This document shows, piece by piece, positions 6,643 to 11,969 of a stretch of 11,969 nt of DNA. Positions within the stretch are counted from its first letter, which is position 1, and the number at the start of each line of letters is the position of its first letter. A program made the translations under genes and the position numbers. The stretch is taken from positions 10,844-22,812 of the forward strand of contig DJVU01000019.1 in the NCBI GenBank assembly GCA_002441345.1, in the 5' to 3' direction. The DNA comes from Bacteroidales bacterium UBA6248 (GTDB lineage Bacteria; Bacteroidota; Bacteroidia; Bacteroidales; Lentimicrobiaceae). The notes beneath the pieces were generated by a model. It saw only the letters and a list, made by a program, of their open reading frames with translations, was not told the origin of the DNA and searched no databases.

Positions 6643-7608
6643 CTACATCCAGCGCTTGTGCTTGAACAGAAATATCATGGAGCCCGCAAGCAATACCATG
6701 AATACCATCAGAACCCAGAACGAATTGGGATCATCCTGAAGAGGTAAACCCACATTCATACCATACAAACTGGCTATAAACGTCAGTGGCAGCAGAATCG
6801 ACGAAATCAGGGTCAGTACCTTCATGATCTCGTTGGTGCGGTTTGTCTGAAGGGAATCAAAGGTTTTCGACAAGCCTTCCACCAGCTCCTGATAATCTTC
6901 CGTCATGTCCCACATCTTCTGGTAATAGTCCAGAATATTGCCCCAGTAATCTTCCATGTCCTCGGCATATCCGGCAATATCGCCCGATTCAAACTTATGA
7001 AACAACCGAAGCTGAGGCTTGAAGATGGTATTTACAAGTATTATGTTCTTCCTTGTCAGGGATATACGCTCAATGGTACGCTCCGCTTTCTTGCTGAAGA
7101 GATCGCGGTTGATGAGTTCAACCTCAATGCCCAGCTTGCTGAGCAGCGAAAGCGATTCAAGCATAAGGTGCTCCAGAATTTTGTACAGAAGCGCATCGCT
7201 GGTTGTCACATGCCGCACATGATACGTATCCTCCGGTTCCCTGCCGCTGTTGAATAAATTCTTTACCACCCAGTGCGATTTGCCGATCGTAATGATGTAA
7301 TCCTTACCCCAGAAAATCTTTACCTCTTTTGTCTTCAAAAATCGGTTCCAGCGGTCGAAATAGGGAAAATGAAGGATAAGAAAATAATAGTCGTCGTATA
7401 TGTCGATCTTGGGACGCTGATTGGTCCGGCTTCTGCAATCCTCAATATCCAGAGGGTGAAAATGAAAATTGTCTTTCAGAAACTGCAGGTCCTGCTCGGA
7501 AGGGTCAAGAATATGATGCCACCGGAGTGTGCCGATATCAATGGTTTCAATCACAGAATCCTCCCGCTTTAAATGTACCTGCCTTTCCGCATGAATTTCA
7601 GGTGGCAC
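6643..7608 (-). CDS. corA: CorA-family magnesium/divalent cation transporter
   Basis: An inner-membrane pentameric channel carrying Mg2+ (or Co2+/Ni2+) into the cell. The 321-residue product has a large N-terminal cytoplasmic domain: HPLDIEDCRSRTNQRPKID (51–69) is the conserved early segment, then a long helical stalk. Two C-terminal membrane segments follow, about 262–283 and 297–315. The selectivity motif YGMN (282–285) ends the first segment, as in all CorA proteins. The loop after it (VGLPLQDDPNS) ends before the second helix and a basic tail, KHKRWM. The start is GTG at 7608; no ATG occurs in the frame until far inside the domain, and a second GTG (codon 19) is the only nearby alternative. 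It is divergent from the Msr gene. The exact ion and regulation cannot be read from sequence. Confidence 0.93.
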   Translation of the reverse strand: MPPEIHAERQVHLKREDSVIETIDIGTLRWHHILDPSEQDLQFLKDNFHFHPLDIEDCRSRTNQRPKIDIYDDYYFLILHFPYFDRWNRFLKTKEVKIFWGKDYIITIGKSHWVVKNLFNSGREPEDTYHVRHVTTSDALLYKILEHLMLESLSLLSKLGIEVELINRDLFSKKAERTIERISLTRKNIILVNTIFKPQLRLFHKFESGDIAGYAEDMEDYWGNILDYYQKMWDMTEDYQELVEGLSKTFDSLQTNRTNEIMKVLTLISSILLPLTFIASLYGMNVGLPLQDDPNSFWVLMVFMVLLAGSMIFLFKHKRWM

Positions 7609-7665
7609 TAAATTACAAAATCAAAAGAACGCTGCGAAAAATAGTGGCAGATTTTGGTTTATGAC

Positions 7666-7696
7666 TTGCTAATCCGCAATAATTCGTGCATTTTTG
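7666..7696 (+). promoter_or_regulatory. Possible promoter of the Msr gene
   Basis: TTG (7666–7668) is followed 20 nt later by CATTTTTG (7689–7696), one mismatch from the Bacteroidota -7 element. Transcription would begin near 7703, about 43 nt before the ATG at 7746. No equally good site was found for the divergent corA. Confidence 0.35.
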
Positions 7697-7745
7697 AACC
7701 CGGAGATCGCTGATTTGTTCTATAATTCCGGAAAGTAACAGTACA

Positions 7746-8210
7746 ATGGAAAAACAAAAGAAAGAGGGAAGATACCAGAGACTCGTCACCCAGATTTCAG
7801 GATTGCTCGAAAAGAGTCCCGATCTGCAGTCGGCCATGGCTACCGTGGCATCGGTACTGCACCATAAAATGGATTACTTTTTCTGGTGCGGTTTCTACCG
7901 CCTGAGCGGCGACAGGCTTCTGGTAGGCCCCTACCAGGGTCCTCCGGCCTGTCAGGTGCTTGAAGGCCGCGGAGTATGCCTGGAAGCCGTAAGACAGCGC
8001 AAAACCCTTGTTGTTGCGGATGTGCACAGCTTTCCCGGACACATCGCCTGCGATGCACGTTCGAACAGCGAAATCGTTGTACCTTTATACGGACCCGGCG
8101 GTGACGTGGTAGCCGTACTTGATGTCGACAGCCGCGATTTCAATTCGTTCGACGATACCGATGCCCGGTATCTCGAAAGCATTGTACAACTGCTTCAGCG
8201 GTTTGTTTAA
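7746..8210 (+). CDS. msrC: Free methionine-(R)-sulfoxide reductase, GAF-domain type (fRMsr/MsrC)
   Basis: A 154-residue single GAF domain that reduces free methionine-(R)-sulfoxide to methionine, normally with thioredoxin as electron donor, in the cytoplasm. The three family cysteines are present: C69 (PPACQV), C78 (GRGVC) and C102 (GHIACDARSNSEIV). C102 corresponds to the catalytic Cys of E. coli fRMsr (YebR), with the other two as resolving residues. The WCGFY segment (47–51) and LDVDS (125–129) complete the signature. The first two cysteines are one residue closer together than in E. coli, so the loop carries a one-residue deletion. It is divergent from corA and 74 bp upstream of the butyrate kinase gene on the same strand; a shared transcript is possible, but a separate regulatory dyad lies between them. 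Confidence 0.93.
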   Translation: MEKQKKEGRYQRLVTQISGLLEKSPDLQSAMATVASVLHHKMDYFFWCGFYRLSGDRLLVGPYQGPPACQVLEGRGVCLEAVRQRKTLVVADVHSFPGHIACDARSNSEIVVPLYGPGGDVVAVLDVDSRDFNSFDDTDARYLESIVQLLQRFV

Positions 8211-8248
8211 ATCCGGAGGCTCCCAATGGTACGAAATGAATATTCTTA

Positions 8249-8267
8249 TGTAAATTTACACGTGTAA
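8249..8267. promoter_or_regulatory. Two overlapping perfect 12-bp palindromes upstream of butyrate kinase
   Basis: TGTAAATTTACA (8249–8260) and TTACACGTGTAA (8256–8267) are both perfect palindromes and share five bases. TAAATTTA (8251–8258) inside the first is one mismatch from the -7 consensus, so a bound dimer would block a promoter there. This looks like an operator, but no regulator can be named. Confidence 0.45.
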
Positions 8268-8284
8268 CCCAAAACCTGTTTGCT

Positions 8285-9361
8285 ATGACGTTCGGAATCA
8301 TCCTGGTAATCAATCCTAAAAATACCTCATCAAAAATAGCCGTTTACAAGGACCTCAACCTGTGTTTCCTGAAAACCATCCGCTATACCGAAGAACAAAT
8401 CGAAGCCTGCGGCAGTATTCCGGGTCAGCTCGAAATGCGTAAAAATGCCATACTTAAAGAGCTCAGGGAGAACGATATCAATATCAATAAAATTAAAATA
8501 GTGGTTGCCCGCGGCGGACTCATCAAACCGGTTAAATCGGGGGTGTATGAGGTGAACGATAAAATGCGCGATGACCTGATAAACGGTGTTATGGGCATGC
8601 ATGCCACCAACCTGGGAGGCATCATTGCAGCCGAGATCGCGGCCATGACCAACGCCAGAGCCATAATAGCCGATCCGGTGGTGGTAGACGAACTCGACGA
8701 CGTGGCACGCATCTCGGGTCACCCGCTTTTCGAACGGAAATCCATCTTTCATGCCCTTAATCAGAAAGTGGTGGCCCGCAAATACGCCAAATCGGTAAAC
8801 CGGAAATACGAAGATCTTCAACTCCTGGTCGTACATGCCGGAGGCGGCGGAATTTCAGTGGGAGCACACAAAAACGGAAAAGTCACGGATGTTAACCAGG
8901 CTTTCGACGGCGATGGTCCCTTTGCTCTGGAACGTGCCGGTACACTGCCCGCCGGCGATCTCGTGAACCTCTGCTTCTCGGGCAAGTATACCCGGGATGA
9001 AATCATGAAAATGATTACCGACAAGGGCGGATTGTACGCGTATCTGGGAACCACAAGCCTTAATACGGTGGAAAAACGTATCGCCGAAGGCGACGAAAAA
9101 GCCGCATTTATCGTTTATGCCATGGCATACCAGCTGGCCAAGGAAATCGGAGCCATGTGCACCGTACTCGACGGAAAACCCGACAGCATCATTCTTTCCG
9201 GAGAGCTTTTCAACAACCACGGCTTTACGCAAATGCTCACAAAAAAAGTGGAGAAAATTGCATCTATCGCCCTGTATCCCGATGAAAATGAAGTGGATGC
9301 TCTCGCAATGAATGCCATAGGCGTAATGAAAGGCGAAATCGAAGTGATGGAGTATAACTGA
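8285..9361 (+). CDS. buk: Butyrate kinase-family acyl-phosphate kinase (divergent)
   Basis: A member of the acetate/butyrate kinase family (ASKHA fold), which interconverts butyryl- or branched acyl-phosphate plus ADP with the acid plus ATP. The 358-residue length is normal. Family segments are ILVINP (6–11), VARGGLIKPVKSGVYEVN (74–91), HATNLGG (106–112), the region ADPVVVDELDDVARISGHP (129–147), GAHKNGKVTDVNQAFDGDGPFALERAGTLPAGDL (193–226) and DSIILSGELF (300–309). Some nucleotide-site loops differ from what I know of Buk: NPGSTSTK is NPKNTSSK (10–17), HLGGG is HAGGGG (184–189, one residue longer), and the late LTGGIAY is LSGELF. Substrate preference may therefore differ, or the protein may be a paralogue. 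No phosphotransbutyrylase gene (ptb) lies next to it in this window, though ptb–buk pairs are common. The ATG at 8285 begins right before the family start. Confidence 0.88.
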   Translation: MTFGIILVINPKNTSSKIAVYKDLNLCFLKTIRYTEEQIEACGSIPGQLEMRKNAILKELRENDININKIKIVVARGGLIKPVKSGVYEVNDKMRDDLINGVMGMHATNLGGIIAAEIAAMTNARAIIADPVVVDELDDVARISGHPLFERKSIFHALNQKVVARKYAKSVNRKYEDLQLLVVHAGGGGISVGAHKNGKVTDVNQAFDGDGPFALERAGTLPAGDLVNLCFSGKYTRDEIMKMITDKGGLYAYLGTTSLNTVEKRIAEGDEKAAFIVYAMAYQLAKEIGAMCTVLDGKPDSIILSGELFNNHGFTQMLTKKVEKIASIALYPDENEVDALAMNAIGVMKGEIEVMEYN

Positions 9362-9522
9362 TGGCCATCCTCAACGCATACACGAATGGAACAGCCGGAC
9401 TTCGTAACCGCCTCCATATGAAAGAGGCCGGAATACCGCATGAAAAGCTCCGTTTAAACAATTTGGACGTCCGTTCAGCGGGTTATTGCGCATTCCAATG
9501 CAACGTTCGGACCAGCACGTGA
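9361..9522 (+). CDS. Unrecognised 53-codon open frame overlapping the buk stop (doubtful)
   Basis: An ATG overlaps the buk stop codon by one base (TGATG), and the frame runs 53 codons to a TGA. The product (beginning MAILNAYTNGTAGLRNRL) is mixed basic/polar, with no membrane segment, no recognisable motif and two cysteines near the end. The stop-start overlap would allow coupled translation. Composition gives little support, so chance is as likely as a gene; it may be remnant sequence. Confidence 0.2.
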   Translation: MAILNAYTNGTAGLRNRLHMKEAGIPHEKLRLNNLDVRSAGYCAFQCNVRTST

Positions 9523-9648
9523 AGATCCGGAAGCAGCAAACATTAAAGGACTTTTAACATTTAAACGTTTTACATTTGACCTTCTGCTTTCATTTTTATT
9601 AATTTTGCACCACTGAGCAACAGATCAGAATATTAAACACTTTCAGCA
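9362..9648. other. Intergenic region between buk and gldE
   Basis: Apart from the doubtful small frame at its left, this stretch contains GGACGTCC (9465–9472) and the inverted pair GTCCG/CGGAC (9469–9473 and 9508–9512). It also contains a partial direct repeat, TTTTAACATTT/TTTTACATTT (9552–9562 and 9568–9577), just before the gldE promoter. No clear terminator for buk is visible. Confidence 0.5.
9575..9607 (+). promoter_or_regulatory. gldE–gldD promoter
   Basis: TTTG (9575–9578) is followed 21 nt later by TAATTTTG (9600–9607) and CACC, the best complete Bacteroidota promoter in this window. Transcription would start near 9614, about 35 nt before the TTG start of gldE. The upstream half of the element overlaps the second copy of a short direct repeat. 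Confidence 0.65.
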
Positions 9649-11019
9649 TTGGAAGACCCTGATACCGACCCTTCTTTATACCTGCTGCAGACAATCTCCG
9701 GCATTTTTACCGGAAATTTTACCCCGGGAGTTTTTATCGGCCTTGCTGTTATCCTGCTGCTGCTGTTTTGTTCGGCTGCCATCAGCGGTTCCGAAATAGC
9801 ATTCTTTTCGCTCAGCCCTTCACAACTCAACGATATACGCTCGGGTGCCACAAAAAAAGGCAGACTTATTCTTTCCCTTCTGGAAAAACCAAAGCGTTTG
9901 CTGGCTACAATTTTGATTGCCAATAATTTCGTGAATGTGGCAATCATCATTATTTCTTCCTACATCATAAGCAGGCTTTTCGATTTCAGTGTCTCTCCCG
10001 TTCTGGGCTTTATTGTTCAGGTTCTGGTCGTTACCGCCATGATCCTGATGTTTGGTGAAATCATGCCCAAAATCGTGGCAACGCAAAATCCTATACAGGT
10101 TGCCTCTGCCATGGCCGCACCCATGATCGTTATCCGGTCCCTGTTCCGGCCTCTCAGCGCACTGCTGGTAAAATCCACCAACCTTATCGATAAACGCATC
10201 GAACGCAAAGGCCACGAGATTACCATCGACGACCTCTCCGAAGCCCTCGACCTTACCTCAGGCGATAACGAAACCCCCGATGAGGACAAAAAAATACTGA
10301 AGGGAATTGTAAAATTCGGCGATATCGCCGTTAAGGAAATCATGCGCTCACGCGTGGATGTAACGGCCGTTGACGATAAAACCCCCTTCGGTCAGCTGCT
10401 CACCACAATCCTGGATTCGGGCTACTCACGAATGCCCGTCTTCCGCGAAAGCTTCGATAAAGTCACCGGAATCCTCTACATCAAAGACCTGCTTCCACAC
10501 CTCAGTCAGGATGCCGGCTTCGAATGGCAGAAACTTCAGCGCCCTGCATTCTTTGTACCCGAAAACAAACGCATAAGCGACCTTCTGCACGAATTCCAGT
10601 CCCGCAAAATCCATATGGCCATCGTCGTGGATGAATACGGCGGCACTTCCGGACTCGTTACCCTGGAAGACGTGCTCGAAGAAATCGTGGGCGAAATCAA
10701 CGATGAGTTCGACAGCGATACCGACGACATTCACTATTCGCGCATCGACGAAAATACCTACCTCTTTGAAGGGAAAACCCTTCTCAACGACTTCTGTAAA
10801 CTCCTCGGCATAGAAGATAAAGTCTTCGCCGAAGCAAAAGGTGAATCCGATACCCTGGCAGGACTTATGCTTGAACTGGCCGGAAAAATACCCGGAGTAA
10901 ACGAACCCTATCCCTTCGACCGCTTTATCTTTCAGGCTGATACCGTCGACAAAAGACGCATCAAAAAAGTTAAGGTCCGGATTGTTGAACCGGTTCAGGG
11001 AAATAAAACCAAAGATTGA
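9649..11019 (+). CDS. gldE: Gliding motility-associated CBS/CorC membrane protein GldE
   Basis: GldE is an inner-membrane protein of the CNNM/CorC type, associated with gliding motility and type IX secretion in Bacteroidota, where it works with GldD. The 456 residues carry an N-terminal DUF21 (CNNM) domain with three clear membrane segments (about 27–54, 84–112, 117–143), including SGSEIAFFSLSP and FGEIMPKIVA. Then come two CBS domains (about 226–285 and 298–350, with RMPVFRESFDKVTGILYIKDLL and MAIVVDEYGGTSGLVTLEDVLEEIVGEI). Last is a CorC/HlyC C-terminal domain (about 363–447). The start is TTG at 9649: the frame upstream reaches a stop with no ATG, and the promoter sits 42 bp away. gldD follows 6 bp after the stop, so the two are one operon. 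Relatives transport or sense Mg2+/Co2+, but GldE's own substrate is unknown. Confidence 0.95.
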   Translation: MEDPDTDPSLYLLQTISGIFTGNFTPGVFIGLAVILLLLFCSAAISGSEIAFFSLSPSQLNDIRSGATKKGRLILSLLEKPKRLLATILIANNFVNVAIIIISSYIISRLFDFSVSPVLGFIVQVLVVTAMILMFGEIMPKIVATQNPIQVASAMAAPMIVIRSLFRPLSALLVKSTNLIDKRIERKGHEITIDDLSEALDLTSGDNETPDEDKKILKGIVKFGDIAVKEIMRSRVDVTAVDDKTPFGQLLTTILDSGYSRMPVFRESFDKVTGILYIKDLLPHLSQDAGFEWQKLQRPAFFVPENKRISDLLHEFQSRKIHMAIVVDEYGGTSGLVTLEDVLEEIVGEINDEFDSDTDDIHYSRIDENTYLFEGKTLLNDFCKLLGIEDKVFAEAKGESDTLAGLMLELAGKIPGVNEPYPFDRFIFQADTVDKRRIKKVKVRIVEPVQGNKTKD

Positions 11020-11025
11020 ATCATT

Positions 11026-11613
11026 ATGCGGATAAAAACTGCCGGGATGCTCCTAATGATGAGCATCCTCCCGATATTCTTCATGAACTCCTGCAAAAAC
11101 CCTCCGGTTCCCAAACCCAGAGGATATTTCCGTATCGACCTGCCGGAACGCCAGTACCGGCTGCTCGACAGCATCTTTCCCTATGTTTTCGAAGTCCCCG
11201 TTTATGCCAGAATTTCCCAGGACCCCGGTGCCGGTAACGAACCCTACCGCATCAACATCGACTACCCAGGATACCACGGAAGACTTCACCTGAGCTATAA
11301 AAAAGTAAATAACGACCTTTCCGTATTTACTGAGGATGCACACGAACTGGTGATGAAACACATCCCGAAAGCCAGTGCAATCGACGAAATCCGCATCGAT
11401 AACGATGCCAGACGCGTGCACGGGCTTATCTACGACATCAAAGGCTCCGGAGCTGCATCCCCCTACCAGTTTTTTGTAACCGACAGCACCAGCCATTTCC
11501 TCAGGGGAGCTTTATATTTCAGCGTTCTGCCCAATAACGACTCCCTGGCTCCCGTAATCGCATTCGTAAAGGAAGACATTCAGCACATGCTCGAAACCCT
11601 GAGGTGGAAATAA
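11026..11613 (+). CDS. gldD: Gliding motility lipoprotein GldD
   Basis: GldD is a periplasm-facing lipoprotein needed for gliding and type IX secretion in Flavobacterium johnsoniae, and it is conserved in many non-gliding Bacteroidota. The 195-residue product begins with a lipoprotein signal: charged MRIK, hydrophobic TAGMLLMMSILPIFF, then MNSC with the lipidated Cys at 23. The mature part starts KNPPVPKPRGYFRIDLPERQY (24–44), the usual GldD entry with its P-K-P-R-G-Y-F/H-R pattern. Later typical segments are NIDYPGYHGRLHLSYK (76–91) and FVTDSTSHFLRGALYFSVLPNNDSLAPV (149–176). The family's usual length is about 185–195. It starts 6 bp after gldE and shares its promoter. No terminator is evident just downstream. 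Confidence 0.95.
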   Translation: MRIKTAGMLLMMSILPIFFMNSCKNPPVPKPRGYFRIDLPERQYRLLDSIFPYVFEVPVYARISQDPGAGNEPYRINIDYPGYHGRLHLSYKKVNNDLSVFTEDAHELVMKHIPKASAIDEIRIDNDARRVHGLIYDIKGSGAASPYQFFVTDSTSHFLRGALYFSVLPNNDSLAPVIAFVKEDIQHMLETLRWK

Positions 11614-11883
11614 TACCGCCTCCACCCTGCGCCTTCCAATCCCTATCCATCCGAACCAAAGCCCGGTCTTTCAACCCCATTTCCCTTGTGGATGAATCTG
11701 CAAATCCTTCACCGGATAGGTATGTATTTTTATGCCTTTCCTGTACTTCTTAAACGCGTAAGTAATTCTATCGTATTGCAAAACAACTTGTTAATATAAG
11801 TACATCTTTCCGGCAAATCAAATATCCGTACAGGTGCCGGGAGGTTGTTTTTTTAGTACATTTGTTACTTATTAAAGATTTTT
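11614..11883. other. Intergenic region before the Tat-signal gene
   Basis: No gene is visible. It contains an inverted pair CCGGCA/TGCCGG (11810–11815 and 11835–11840) followed by a T-rich stretch (11848–11854), which could act as a weak terminator for gldD. The promoter of the next gene follows directly. Confidence 0.45.
11857..11864 (+). promoter_or_regulatory. -7 promoter element of the Tat-signal gene
   Basis: TACATTTG matches the Bacteroidota -7 consensus and lies 19 bp before the ATG at 11884, so the leader would be only about 13 nt. No TTTG is found at the expected -33 distance. Confidence 0.4.
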
Positions 11884-11969
11884 ATGAAGAAGCAAAATCA
11901 AAGCCGTCGTGAGTTTTTGCGGATTGCCGCTCTTGGCACTGCCGCCATTGGACTGGGATCCACCGGAAA
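11884..11969 (+). CDS. N-terminus of a twin-arginine-exported protein (cut by window edge)
   Basis: Only the first 28 codons are in the window. They read as a Tat signal: KKQNQ, then SRREFLRI (7–14) with the twin arginines R8–R9 followed by x-F-L, then a weakly hydrophobic Ala/Gly-rich stretch AALGTAAIGLGSTG. Such signals in Bacteroidota most often precede Gfo/Idh/MocA-type oxidoreductases, sulfatases or carbohydrate-active enzymes that are exported folded. Which of these follows cannot be told here. The ATG at 11884 is preceded by an A/T-rich leader and a -7 element. Confidence 0.75.
   Translation, partial: MKKQNQSRREFLRIAALGTAAIGLGSTG

Noticed and set aside
9469..9512. Small structured RNA between buk and gldE
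   Set aside because: The pairing is short (5 bp plus 4 bp) with large unpaired parts and no promoter of its own; not enough to call an RNA gene.

Overview
The window comes from a Bacteroidota chromosome, most likely Bacteroidales or a near relative. Three things point there: the gldE–gldD pair and the mutY–ssb and HU–RNase G neighbourhoods; promoters with the phylum's -7 element (TAnnTTTG), sometimes paired with TTG/TTTG about 20 nt upstream; and gene starts that lack Shine-Dalgarno sequences and are preceded by A/T-rich stretches. This is ordinary chromosomal housekeeping and metabolic DNA. I saw no tRNA, rRNA, CRISPR array, insertion sequence or prophage.

Layout. Positions 1–620 are AT-rich and non-coding, with a likely leftward promoter for a gene beyond the left edge. 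Next is an HMG-CoA-lyase-like DRE-TIM enzyme (621–1631, +) whose expected catalytic cysteine is a glutamine. It converges on ssb, which lies downstream of mutY on the minus strand; ssb has its own promoter. Divergently from mutY run HU (hup) and a 29-residue, extremely basic peptide of the bS22/mS38 (AURKAIP1/COX24) type, closed by a strong terminator. RNase G/E (rng) and tryptophanyl-tRNA synthetase (trpS) follow on the plus strand, with the rng terminator lying on top of the apparent trpS promoter.

trpS converges on a CorA-type magnesium transporter (minus strand). Divergent from corA are a free methionine-(R)-sulfoxide reductase (GAF type) and a divergent butyrate kinase without a phosphotransbutyrylase partner. 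After a 287-bp gap with a good promoter comes gldE–gldD, encoding a CBS/CorC-type membrane protein and a lipoprotein tied to gliding and type IX secretion. The window ends in the first 28 codons of a protein with a twin-arginine signal.

Functional grouping. mutY and ssb serve DNA repair and replication; HU serves nucleoid structure. The small basic peptide, rng and trpS serve ribosome function, RNA maturation and translation. corA and the Msr handle ion supply and oxidative repair. The HMGL-like enzyme and butyrate kinase handle acyl-CoA or acyl-phosphate chemistry whose substrates cannot be fixed from this window. No large unknown system is visible. The points most worth following are the bS22-like micro-protein, the Cys-less HMGL homologue, the altered butyrate kinase loops with a double palindrome upstream, and the rng-terminator/trpS-promoter overlay.
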